A DNA stretch of 64,000 nt from Macrothele yani (lineage: Eukaryota > Arthropoda > Arachnida > Araneae > Macrothelidae). This document shows, piece after piece, positions 52,899-63,159 of the stretch; the stretch's first letter is position 1, and every line of letters begins with the position of its first letter. The stretch covers positions 230,023,005 through 230,087,004 of the forward strand of contig CM077034.1 of assembly GCA_039090855.1 (NCBI GenBank). Reading direction: 5' to 3'. Both the position numbers and the translations under genes were made by a program. The notes under the pieces were generated by a model. The model was not told the origin of the DNA, ran no database searches, and saw only the letters and a list, made by a program, of their open reading frames with translations.

Positions 52899-55800
52899 AG
52901 TGCAAAGATTCGTCTATTTGAGAATACAGCACCCATAAAAATTGAAAAGGGAGTGAGACAAGGTGTCACTATATCTCCCAAACTCCCTAATGCCACATTG
53001 GAAAATGTCTTTCAATCACTGAACTGGGAAAACAAAGGGATAAAGATTAATGGAGATTATCTAACCCACCTTCGTTTTGCTGATGACGTAGTCATTTTTG
53101 CAACTACCCCATCAGAGCTGCAGAGTAGGATCCAGGAACTTGCTGACAAGAGTAAAGAAGTGGGATTGAAAATGAACTTTCAGAAGACAAAAGTGATGTT
53201 CAATGCTTTTACAAGAAATGAAGATTTATCGATTGATGGAGAAAAACTGGAGATAACAGATACGTATGTTTATCTTGGACAGCAGATATCAAGTGAGGGT
53301 CACATTGATGAAGAAATTAATCGGCGTACAAAACTTGCCTGGAGAGCTTTTGGAAGAAACAGCATAATTTTCAAGAGCAATATGCCATTATGTCTTAAAA
53401 GAAAAGTGTTTGATCAATGCATCCTTCCAGTGCTTACGTATGGTGCAGAGACGTGAACCTTAACTAAAAGAGACATACAAAGGCTGCAGACAACTCAAAG
53501 CGGCATGGAGAGGTGCATGCTTCTTGTAACCAGGAGAGATAAGAAGACAAAAGTGATGTTCAATGCTTTTACAAGAAATGAAGATTTATCGATTGATGGA
53601 GAAAAGCTGGAGATAACAGACACGTACGTTTATCTCGGACAGCAGATATCAAGTGAGGGTCACATTGATGAAGAAATTAATCGGCGTACAAAACTTGCCT
53701 GGAGAGCTTTTGGAAGAAACAGCATAATTTTCAAGAGCAATATGCCATTATGTCTTAAAAGAAAAGTGTTTGATCAATGCATCCTTCCAGTGCTTACGTA
53801 TCGTGCAGAGACGTGGACCTTAACTAAAAGAGACATACAAAGGCTGCAGACAACTCAAAGCAGCATGGAGAGGTGCATGCTTGGTGTAACCAGGAGAGAT
53901 AAGAAGAGGAACTCGTGGATCAGAAAGGTGTTTGATCAATGCATCCTTCCAGTGCTGACGTATGGTGCAGAGACGTGGACCTTAACTAAAAGAGACATAC
54001 AAAGGCTGCAGACAACTCAAAGCAGCATGGAGAGGTGCATGCTTGGTGTAACCAGGAGAGATAAGAAGACAAAAGTGATGTTCAATGCTTTTACAAGAAA
54101 TGAAGATTTATCGATTGATGGAGAAAAGCTGCAGATAACAGACACGTACGTTTATCTTGGACAGCAGATATCAAGTGAGGGTCACATTGATGAAGAAATT
54201 AATCGGCGTACAAAACTTGCCTGGAGAGCTTTTGAAAGAAACAGCATAATTTTCAAGAGCAATATGCCATTATGTCTTAAAAGAAAAGTGTTTGATCAAT
54301 GCATCCTTCCAGTGCTTACGTATGGTGCAGAGACGTGGACCTTAACTAAAAGAGACATACAAAGGCTGCAGACAACTCAAAGCAGCATGGAGAGGTGCAT
54401 GCTTGGTGTAACCAGGAGAGATAAGAAGACAAAAGTGATGTTCAATGCTTTTACAAGAAATGAAGATTTATCGATTGATGGAGAAAAGCTGCAGATAACA
54501 GACACGTACGTTTATCTTGGACAGCAGATATCAAGTGAGGGTCACATTGATGAAGAAATTAATCTGCTTACAAAACTTGCCTGGAGAGCTTTTGGAAGAA
54601 ACAGCATAATTTTCAAGAGCAATATGCCATTATGTCTTAAAAGAAAAGTGTTTGATCAATGCATCCTTCCAGTGCTTACGTATCGTGCAGAGACGTGGAC
54701 CTTAACTAAAAGAGACATACAAAGGCTGCAGACAACTCAAAGCAGCATGGAGAGGTGCATGCTTGGTGTAACCAGGAGAGATAAGAAGACAAAAGTGATG
54801 TTCAATGCTTTTACAAGAAATGAAGATTTATCGATTGATGGAGAAAAGCTGGAGATAACAGACACGTACGTTTATCTTGGACAGCAGATATCAAGTGAGG
54901 GTCACATTGGTGAAGAAATTAATCGGCGTACAAAACTTGCCTGGAGAGCTTTTGGAAGAACCAGCATAATTTTCAAGAGCAATATGCCATTATGTCTTAA
55001 AAGAAAAGTGTTTGATCAATGCATCCTTCCAGTGCTTACGTATGGTGCAGAGACGTGGACCTTAACTAAAAGAGACATACAAAGGCTGCAGACAACTCAA
55101 AGCAGCATGGAGAGGTGCATGCTTGGTGTAACCAGGAGAGATAAGAAGACAAAAGTGATGTTCAACGCTTTTACAAGAAATGAAGATTTATCGATTGATG
55201 GAGAAAAGCTGGAGATAACAGACACGTACGTTTATCTTGGACAGCAGATATCAAGTGAGGGTCACATTGATGAAGAAATTAATCGGCGTATAAAACTTGC
55301 CTGGAGAGCATTTGGAAGAAATAGTATAAATTTCAAGAGCAACATGCCGTTAGGTCTTAGAATAAAAGTGTTTGATCAATGCATCCTTCCAGTGCTTACG
55401 TATGGTGCAGAGACGTGGACCTTATAACTAAAAGAGACATACAAAGGCTGCAGACAACTCAAAGCAGCATGGAGAGGTGCATGCTTGGTGTAACCAGGAG
55501 AGATAAGAGGACAAAAGTGATGTTCAATGCTTTTACAAGAAATGAAGATTTATCGATTGATGGAGAAAAGCTGGAGATAACAGACACGTACGTTTATCTT
55601 GGACAGCAGATATCAAGTGAGGGTCACATTGATGAAGAAATTAATCGGCGTATAAAACTTGCCTGGAGAGCTTTTGGAAGAAACAGCATAATTTTCAAGA
55701 GCAACATGCCATTATGTCTTAAAAGAAAAGTGTTTGATCAATGCATCCTTCCAGTGCTTACGTATGGTGCAGAGACGTGGACCTTAACTAAAAGAGACAT

Positions 55801-57180
55801 ACAAAGGCTGCAGACAACTCAAAGCAGCATGGAGAGGTGCATGCTTGGTGTAACCAGGAGAGATAAGAAGAGGAACTCGTGGATCACAAAAGTGTTTGAT
55901 CAATGCATCCTTCCAGTGCTTACGTATGGTGCAGAGACGTGGACCTTAACTAAAAGAGACATACAAAGGCTGCAGACAACTCAAAGCAGCATGGAGAGGT
56001 GCATGCTTGGTGTAACCAGGAGAGATAAGAAGACAAAAGTGATGTTCAATGCTTTTACAAGAAATGAAGATTTATCGATTGATGGAGAAAAGCTGCAGAT
56101 AACAGACACGTACGTTTATCTTGGACAGCAGATATCAAGTGAGGGTCACATTGATGAAGAAATTAATCGGCGTATAAAACTTGCCTGGAGAGCTTTTGGA
56201 AGAAACAGCATAATTTTCAAGAGCAACATGCCATTATGTCTTAAAAGAAAAGTGTTTGATCAATGCATCCTTCCAGTGCTTACGTATGGTGCAGAGACGT
56301 GGACCTTAACTAAAAGAGACATACAAAGGCTGCAGACAACTCAAAGCAGCATGGAGAGGTGCATGCTTGGTGTAACCAGGAGAGATAAGAAGAGGAACTC
56401 GTGGATCACAAAAGTGTTTGATCAATGCATCCTTCCAGTGCTTACGTATGGTGCAGAGACGTGGACCTTAACTAAAAGAGACATACAAAGGCTGCAGACA
56501 ACTCAAAGCAGCATGGAGAGGTGCATGCTTGGTGTAACCAGGAGAGATAAGAAGACAAAAGTGATGTTCAATGCTTTTACAAGAAATGAAGATTTATCGA
56601 TTGATGGAGAAAAGCTGCAGATAACAGACACGTACGTTTATCTTGGACAGCAGATATCAAGTGAGGGTCACATTGATGAAGAAATTAATCGGCGTATAAA
56701 ACTTGCCTGGAGAGCTTTTGGAAGAAACAGCATAATTTTCAAGAGCAATATGCCATTACGTCTTAAAAGAAAAGTGTTTGATCAATGCAATCTTCCAGTG
56801 CTTACGTATGGTGCAGAGACGTGGACCTTAACTAAAAGAGACATACAAAGGCTGTAGACAACTCAAAGGCGCATGGAGAGATGCATGCTTGGTGTAACCA
56901 GGAGAGATAAGAACTCGTGGACGAGAAAAATGACAAGACATCATGATCAGAGTAAAATCCCTGAAATGGCAATGGGCTGTACATACTGCCAGAAGAACAG
57001 ACCATCGATGGACAGCTGGAATTTCAGACTGGATTCCGAGGGACAGGAAAAGACCCAGAGGAAGACCACATGGGAGATGGGTGGATGAAATTCGAAAGTA
57101 TGCAGGGGTGACATGGAGGAGACTGGCACAAGACAGACCGTTGTGGAGGAAACTTGGGGAGACCTTCATCCAGCAGTGGG
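52899..57180 (+). pseudogene. RTE reverse transcriptase with multiplied thumb region
   Basis: The reading starts SAKIRLFENTAPIKIEKGVR, includes ISPKL and the catalytic HLRFADDVVIFATTPSELQ, then enters the block TKVMFNAFTRNEDLSIDGEK to MERCMLGVTRRDKK. A TGA replaces Trp at 53453, after which very long frames stay open: 640 codons at 53505-55427 and 492 codons at 55379-56857. The normal RTE end (RGRPHGRWVDEIRKYAGVTW) follows at about 57060-57180. The endonuclease and most of the polymerase fingers are missing, so it is a dead copy. Confidence 0.9.
53187..56915. repeat. 360-bp and 162-bp array inside RTE copy 3
   Basis: ACAAAAGTGATGTTCAATGC occurs nine times, at 53187, 53547, 54069, 54429, 54789, 55149, 55511, 56033 and 56555. 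Spacings are 360, 522, 360, 360, 360, 362, 522 and 522 bp. The 522-bp spacings are a 360-bp unit plus an extra 162-bp piece (KVFDQCILPVLTYGAETW to RRDKK). Both lengths are multiples of three, so the frame is preserved. Junctions lie at short shared phrases (AGAAGA, and around AGAAA). Identity between units is very high. Confidence 0.95.
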
Positions 57181-57199
57181 GTTGACAATGATGATAAGA

Positions 57200-57640
57200 T
57201 TATGAGGAACTTATAACACAAGTGAAAGTTTTACGAACCAGCTGCTATCCTGATTCCTGAGATATTTTATATGGGGAAAAGGGAGCTGGAAAAACTTTGT
57301 GACCATTTTAAAATAAGCGCTAGAGAGGTGATTAAAGATTTTAGAATATACTGAACAGTTTGAAAACCTTTAATTCCATTGTGAACTGTATCCCCGTATC
57401 TACTACAGATTGTGAAAGAGGATTCTCTGCAAAGAACAACATTGTAACACCACAGAGAACCTCTTTGAACACTGACAAAGTGTCCGAACTAATATTCTTA
57501 AAATTAGTTGGGCCTTCACTAAAACATTTCAATCCAATAGAATACGTGAAAAGTTGGCTGGCAAAGGGGCGTCGCTCTGCTGATGATTTGAACTGGAGAG
57601 TGGCCAGTAAAAAGGAAAAAAAAAATTCGGAAATGTTAGC
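57200..57640 (+). pseudogene. hAT-type transposase C-terminal fragment
   Basis: The peptide FNSIVNCIPVSTTDCERGFS, then AKNNIVTPQRTSLNTDKVSE, then LIFLKLVGPSLKHFNP matches the C-terminal dimerisation region of hAT transposases and their KIAA1586-like relatives (a T..CER.FS...I....R..L pattern). Weak upstream similarity in other frames extends to about 57200. No terminal repeats are found. It is a small, broken remnant next to the RTE. Confidence 0.75.
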
Positions 57641-57667
57641 ACTGTGGAGTTTTTTTTTTGTGAATTA

Positions 57668-57835
57668 TAGTTGGGTCGCGGGTATCCTAGTGGGCAACGT
57701 TCGTGACTGCCACGGAAAGGAGCTCAGGTTCGATCCCATGAATATCCGCCGTGCGTCGGATGGACACGTTAAGCCGTCGGACCCCGGGTACTGCTCCCCG
57801 CCCCGATAATAAATAAGGGCGTCTTCCTCCTCCTT
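57668..57835 (+). mobile_element. tRNA-derived SINE
   Basis: GGTATCCTAGTGGGCAACG serves as a box A region and GGTTCGATCCC at 57727-57737 is a perfect box B. The downstream GGATGGACACGTTAAGCCGT then CGGACCCCGGG is a phrase common in tRNA-derived SINEs. It differs from SINE-A, B and C in this window. Confidence 0.7.
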
Positions 57836-57976
57836 TCTACTTCGCTTCCGTGTCACTTTCCTATCGGGCACTCTAGCCCAAAATCTCCTAGTTTCCTATT
57901 TCTAAGGGTTGTTTAAGACCTGGGGTCACACACTCCCTTCCTAAAAATCCTCTTCATTTAAAGCTTGTGAATTATA

Positions 57977-58744
57977 CACTGCCGGACAATTGCTAAGGGC
58001 GGATGACAATAGCAACGATAGCAACCATAAAATGGAAGGCAGGAAAATGTCGAAATTAGCATAAGTGCGGGATACAGTAAGACGTGTTGTGCGTATGCAA
58101 ATTTTGGATTGCCGAACTTGTTCGTGACGTCATAGCGCTGATAAGAGATATAAAGGATTTGACGCGTATTGACCGTTGTTGTTCAAACGCAAAGTTGAAA
58201 GGGAAAGAATCAATTGACGAACTTGCAATTTTCAGTATGTCTTCCCGACATCACCTAGATGATTTTACGCGTGGCCGTATTATTGGCAAGATTGAAGAAG
58301 GGCGAAAAATAACAGATGTTGCCAGGGAGTTCGACGTCAGCCACAGTGTTGTTTCAAGGCTTTGGAAATCATTTCAAACAAATGGAGAGTGTAGCAAACG
58401 TCACGGGGGAGGTCGTGTTCGCAGTACGACACCTGCAGAAGATCGGTACATAGTGCTATCAACAAAAAGACACCGGCGCAGCACAGCTAGTGAGGTAGCA
58501 AATCAGTTTATGGCTGCTACTGGCAAGCGGATCTCCCGAAAAACTGTCGCCAGACGTTTGCATGAAGGAGGACTATACGCCCGCCGTCCTGTTGTGTGCA
58601 TCCCATTGTCCAGACGTCACCGTACCGCCCGTTTGCAATGGTGCCATCAACATCGCAATTGGACTGATAACGACTGGTCTGCTGTCCTCTTCTCAGATGA
58701 GAGTAGATACAGTCTATCGTCTGATTGTCGACGACAACTGATCT
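57977..58744 (+). mobile_element. Tc1-A copy 4, 5' half only
   Basis: The left end CACTGCCGGACAATTGCTAA follows TA at 57975-57976, and the sequence matches copies 2 and 3 until 58744, inside the transposase gene, where it stops abruptly. The remaining gene and right end are absent. Confidence 0.92.
58237..58744 (+). pseudogene. Tc1-A transposase, truncated after first Asp
   Basis: The first ~169 codons of the Tc1-A transposase are intact (MSSRHHLDDFTRGRII to the LFSDESRYSL first Asp and CRRQLI). The frame then runs into unrelated DNA, extending to 59151 as an artefact. Both other catalytic residues are missing. Confidence 0.92.
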
Positions 58745-59089
58745 TTCTCGATATGGATCCGGTGCCCTTAAACTGTTTCCACAAACACAAATTGCAGACG
58801 ACGCTGGGCGTTATATTGAGCTCTGTAACAACTTGCGATTGCCCTGCCTCCAATCTACCGACATTATCCACCTCATTCCGTCATCAATACGTTCGTGGCA
58901 AATCTTTTTACCTGATTGCTTATGAAATTGAACCAACTCCTGTAATGCCTCCGAGGAGTACGAAAAACCCACGTGTGCATTTCATGCCCTCGGCTGTCAA
59001 AGTTTCTCCCACACGCACGTGCACGCTTAGGTATTCGACACTGCAAATTTGCATTCTTATTCGGCGGTATATTTTGTACCTCGCTCTTA
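58745..59089. other. Unassigned sequence after truncated Tc1-A
   Basis: About 345 bases with no recognised family. Its long open frame is only a continuation of the truncated transposase frame. Confidence 0.45.
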
Positions 59090-59215
59090 ACCACGTTCTA
59101 GAAACACACCGCAACCGAAAAATTGTTTTTCAGCCGCCGCTGTGGAATTGAACCAACAGAACTCTCGATATCTAGCCGAGTGCGTTACATTTACGCCACG
59201 GTGGCCAACAGTCCA
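59090..59215 (-). mobile_element. SINE-D, tRNA-derived copy
   Basis: On the minus strand GGCCACCGTGGCGTAAATGT forms the start of a tRNA-like head, TAACGCACTCGGCTAGATAT follows, and GTTGGTTCAATTCCACAG contains a box B-like GGTTCAATTCC. A second head is at 59475-59540 within an inverted structure. Confidence 0.65.
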
Positions 59216-59316
59216 CGGTGCTATGTCTATTTTTAAGTCAGCTTCTGACATCATAAATCCGTAAGATGGACTCAGCTACTGAGACGTCTCCATCTGGTGG
59301 GCATTAACGGCACAGG

Positions 59317-59318
<2 letters not shown>

Positions 59319-59346
<28 letters not shown>
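59319..59346. repeat. (TA)n microsatellite
   Basis: About 14 TA units in a row, between the two SINE-D copies. A simple repeat that may vary in length between individuals. Confidence 0.95.
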
Positions 59347-59351
<5 letters not shown>

Positions 59352-59394
59352 CAGTTAAATCCAAAGGGCGAGATCCAAGTTGAAAATACTCCAA

Positions 59395-59612
59395 ATACGT
59401 GGCGACAGTAAATAAATAAATACTTCGCTCTTAACCACGTTCTAGAAACACACAGCAACCGAAAAATTGTTTTCCAGCCGCCGCTGTGGAATTGAACCAA
59501 CAGAACTCTCGATATCTAGCCGAGTGCGTTACATATACGCAATTTTTCAGTTGCTGTGTGTTTCTAGAAAGTGGTTAAGAGCGATGTATTTATTTATTTA
59601 CTGTCGCCACGT
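59395..59612. repeat. Fold-back structure around a SINE-D head
   Basis: The left arm (GGCGACAGTAAATAAATAAA then CTCTTAACCACGTTCTAGAA and ACACACAGCAACCGAAAAAT, 59399-59467) and right arm (59540-59609) are inverted copies of each other with few mismatches. The loop of about 70 bases holds the tRNA-like SINE-D head. The right arm abuts the TA of Tc1-H. Confidence 0.85.
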
Positions 59613-59613
59613 A

Positions 59614-61042
59614 CACTAACTGAAAAAAAAATCCCAACACCACGAAAAAATACTTGTAGAGGAATGAAATGGCGGCAATACATTTGTATAGGTAACATAT
59701 TTAATCGATTAAGGTTTCAAGTTCACAGCTTATTGTAAGCGCGAGAAGAGCCATTTTAAATGTGAAATGCTGGTACATTAATAACCGGTGTAACCGCCAG
59801 AATGTTGAATGCAAGCACGCAAACGTTCATGCATTGTGTCGTACAGGTCCTGGATGTCAGTTTGTGGTATGGAGTTCCATGCCTGTTGCACTTGGTCGGC
59901 CAATACAAAGACGGTTAATGCTGGTTGGGGGTGACGCTGGAGTTGTCGTCCAATGATGTCCCATACGTGTTCGATTGGTGAAAGATCTGGTGATCTAGCA
60001 GGCCACGGCAACATGTCGACACTCTGTAGAGCATGTTGGGTTACAACAGCGGTGTGCGGGCGAGCGTTATCCTGTTGGAAAACACCCCTGGAATGCTGTT
60101 CGTGAATGGCAGCACAACAGGTTGAATCACCAGACCGAGGTACAACTGTGCCGTCAGTGTGTGTGGGATAACCACGAGAGTGCTCCTGCTGTCATAGGAA
60201 ATTGCTCCCCAGACCATAACTCCATGTGTAGGTCCAGTGTGTCTCGGCCGCAGACAGGTTGGTTGCAGGCGCTCACCTGGCCTCCTTCTAACCAACACCC
60301 GGCCATCACTGGCACCCAGGCAGAACCGGCTTTCATCAGAAAACACAACAGATCTCCACTCCGTCCTCCAATGAGCTCTAGCTTGACACCACTGACGTCG
60401 CAAACGGCAGTGGTTTGGAGTAAGTGGAATGCACGCTACAGGGCGTCTGGCTCGGAGCTGTCCTTCAAGAAACCGATTTGTAACAGTACGTTGTGTCACT
60501 GTGGTGGCAACTGCAGCTCGAATTGCTGCCGCAGACGCGGTACGATGCGCCACGGCCATACGCCGTACACGGAGGTCTTCCCTCTCAGTAGTGCCACGTG
60601 GCCGGCCGGAACCCGGTCTTCTTGAGGCAGTACCTTCCCTTGACCACCGCTGCCAACAATCATGCACAGTGGCTACATTCCTGCCAAGTCGTTCTGCAAT
60701 ATTGCGGAAAGAAAATCCACCTTCTCGTAGCCCTATTACACGACCTCGTTCAAACTCCGTGAGCTGTTAATAATGGCTTCTTCGTCTTCTTAAAGGCATT
60801 CTTGACTAACATCAACACACTACGTCGAATCTCAACGATAACTAACGCTCACGAACGTTACAGCGCGTATTTACAGCAAACCTGCTTTGCATGTTCCGAG
60901 GGGCGCTACTAGCGCCACACGTATGCGCCGAGCGCGAAATTTGCATAGACGTCATCTTACAGATGTACTCTCACCGCCTACCAACTGTCGTTTATCTAAC
61001 ACAACGCCTTCTTGGTGTTGGGATTTTTTTTTTCTGTCAGTG
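59614..61042 (-). mobile_element. Tc1-H element (1429 bp)
   Basis: The ends read CACTAACTGAAAAAAAAATC (left) and CACTGACAGAAAAAAAAAAT (right, read inwards), both continuing CCCAACACCA. TA flanks lie at 59612-59613 and 61043-61044. The transposase is on the minus strand and related to Tc1-B. Confidence 0.92.
59778..60767 (-). pseudogene. Tc1-H transposase, broken
   Basis: The N-terminal helix-turn-helix (QLTEFERGRVIGLREGGFSF) is directly preceded by a TAA, so the start codon is lost. The frame then runs well through VVFSDESRFCLGASDGR (first Asp) and MVWGAISYDS. A frameshift near 60080 displaces the second Asp region (QQDNARPHTA). The last frame gives LPWPARSPDLSPIEHVWDII with the catalytic Glu, and the C-terminus ends HSGGYTGY. 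Confidence 0.9.
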
Positions 61043-61044
61043 TA

Positions 61045-61439
61045 TTTGGAGTATTTTCAATATTTTGTACCTTTAGTTCCGTGCTTTTTGTGAAAATCGA
61101 CAAAATGTGCAAATTCTCCTAATTTTGAACACCAGTGTACTTAACTTTATAATATAATCTGCACTTTGCCAAGTAATAAATCTTGTGTTTTATTTCATGT
61201 AACTCTGCGTATTTCCCCCTACACTATAAAAAATTTCAGGGAAAACTTCTGAAAATAACGTGCAGTGAAGTTACCGGTAAGTATCCGTATTTTCCAGAAA
61301 TTTCCGTTTTTAAAAGTGACCGTTTATTTTAACTTCCGTATTTTCACAGATTTATTCGTAGACCATTTATTTCAGAAAAGTCCATTTCAGATTTGTCCGT
61401 ATTTAAACTGAAATTCCGCAAAATCGACAATGCTGTTCT
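61045..61439. other. Unassigned A/T-rich sequence
   Basis: About 395 bases, with repeated TTCCGTATTTT-like phrases (61285-61410) that suggest a decayed short repeat. No coding region or transposon end could be fixed. Confidence 0.4.
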
Positions 61440-61560
61440 TTTTAGCCCTTACCCAGAAAATCCTTCCGCTAAGTCAGGATCGAACCCCCGACGCTGGAGC
61501 CGGCTCAATAGGTAACTCGCGCCGTTAACAACTGAGCTACAAACGAATTCAGGGCCGATG
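61440..61560 (-). mobile_element. tRNA-like SINE head (family E)
   Basis: On the minus strand GTAGCTCAGTTGTTAACGGC matches box A and GGGTTCGATCC matches box B. The spacing is close to a tRNA with a long variable part. The 3' side lacks a clear acceptor stem partner, so I call it a SINE or tRNA relic. Confidence 0.55.
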
Positions 61561-61962
61561 AATTTTTTTTTTTTTTTTTTTTTTTGTGTTTAATGAGAGT
61601 GATTCAGTCATTTTATTTTCTGTTGGAGATTATAATTTTTCCGAATAGGTTTGTAATATTTTTTTTTGTTGTAGGAGCTCTTTTCACAAATTAAGCATTT
61701 TTCATCGTGATTTTTAGAATTAACAAAATGCTTTGCAAACTTGATTTTTTAAAACTGTCAATAATTTTCAATTATCTGTAAAAAAAGGTCAAGTGTACTT
61801 TTTTATAGTATTATTTCACAAAAAAAAAAAAAAAGGCTAAATATAAAATTTACTCTTGATAGCAATAATAGCTTTTGTCTTAAGTTGTCCAAAGATTGAT
61901 ACATAGACATCGTATAATCATCTGCACAATAAGTACCCGGTTTCTTACAGTAACACAATATA
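61561..61962. other. Unassigned, poly-T and A/T-rich sequence
   Basis: It begins with a run of 22 T that may be the poly-A tail (minus strand) of a retrocopy; the rest is A/T-rich with no recognised element. Confidence 0.45.
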
Positions 61963-63157
61963 CACTGAGTGGCCACTTTATTATGACCACCCCCTCATTG
62001 GGCCACCTTTTGCCTTTAATACTGCGTCGATTCTTCGTGGCATGGACTCCACGAGATGTTGATAGGTGGTTCGTGGAATCTGAGACCATGCTTGATGAAT
62101 AGCACTTTCCAGGAGTGTGAGATTACACGGTTGTGGATCCAGCTGTCTGATGGCTCGTTCAACTGCATCCCACAAATTCTCAATGGGGTTGAGATCTGGA
62201 GATTGTGGAGGCCACCTAAGCAAAGTAAACTCACCGGCATGTTCCTGAAACCAGTCCTGTACAATACGAGCACTATGGCAGGACGCATTATCTTGTTGAA
62301 AGTAGCCATCGCCATTGGGATAAACCATCCACATGACAGGATGCACTTGGTCGGCAACGATGTTTAGATATGATGTGCCAGTCAGACACGAATTAAAGGG
62401 CTCAAAGCATGCCAGGAAAACATTCCCCAAACCCAAACGTTGCCTCCACCAGCTTGAAGGGTTGCAGCAATGCATTTGGGATCCATGCTTTCGTGCTGTT
62501 TCCGCCAAATTCTCACTCGGCCATCGGCATGGTGCAACTGAAAACGTGATTCATCAGACCACATAATTTGTTCTGTCCAATCCTTGTGCTCCTGTGCGAA
62601 CTGGAGACGTTTTCTCTTGTTAACTGCAGACAGCAAAGGTGTTCGAAGAGGCCTTCGGCTGCCATATCCCATCCGATGCAGTGTACGGCGAACAGTGCGT
62701 GCAGAGATCATTTGAGGGGATCCTCGATTAAGATGGTCTGTAATTTGCTGCACTGTTGCCCTTCTGTTTGTTGTCTGTTACCAGTCTGGGCACTCTCCGT
62801 TTCGCCCGAGCAGACACTAGTCGATGACGACCACACGTTGCACGTAGAGACCCAGTCTTTTGGCTGACAGTCCAGTCTTTAAACACTTTAACAACAGCTG
62901 CTCTGGAACATTTCACGAATGCGGCAGTTTCGGTGATACTCGCTCCATGGCTCCGAGCTCCTACAATCATCCCACGTTGAAAGTCCGTCAAATCACATTT
63001 TTTACCCATCTCGTCACCCAAAAATCACTTCTACTACTGTCGCAAGCACTAAGCTTTCTCATTTTATACTAGCCTCGCCCTCTGGCGGCAACATCGTGCA
63101 GCCATAGCTCATTTGCTTAAAACTGTCAGGTGGTCTTAATAAAGTGGCCACTCAGTG
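61963..63157 (-). mobile_element. Tc1-I element (1195 bp)
   Basis: The ends read CACTGAGTGGCCACTTTATT on both sides (right end inverted), with TA flanks at 61961-61962 and 63158-63159. The minus strand encodes a Tc1 transposase with frameshifts. The terminal sequence resembles a Tc1 family I recall from fishes and other vertebrates. Confidence 0.93.
61981..63009 (-). pseudogene. Tc1-I transposase, two frameshifts
   Basis: The reading starts MGKKCDLTDFQRGMIVGARS with the helix-turn-helix. A first frameshift near 62745 leads to the QQITDHLNRG linker and TEQIMWSDESRFQLHHADGR (first Asp). A second near 62390 leads to GDGYFQQDNASCHSARIVQD (second Asp) and PPQSPDLNPIENLWDAVERA (Glu). The C-terminus ends AKGGPMRGWS. 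Apart from the two small breaks the gene is complete, so inactivation is recent. Confidence 0.92.
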
Positions 63158-63159
63158 TA

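Larger units (their letters stand above)
52878..57186 (+). mobile_element. RTE-type retroelement copy 3 with internal array
   Basis: This is the same RTE family as at 30603 and 39768, on the plus strand, 5'-truncated inside the reverse transcriptase. It ends at about 57186 with GTTGACAATGATGATAAGAT, a short TGATGA-type tail. Its middle is expanded by repeats of the region after the FADD motif. Without them it would be about 1.1 kb. Confidence 0.93.

Noticed and set aside
59102..59151. Extension of the Tc1-A copy 4 frame to 59151 as a fusion protein
   Set aside because: Similarity to the transposase stops at 58744 and the following codons are unrelated DNA; no evidence for a functional fusion.
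61441..61560. Functional tRNA gene
   Set aside because: Box A and B are good, but a long insertion between the arms and the lack of a paired acceptor stem favour a SINE or relic.
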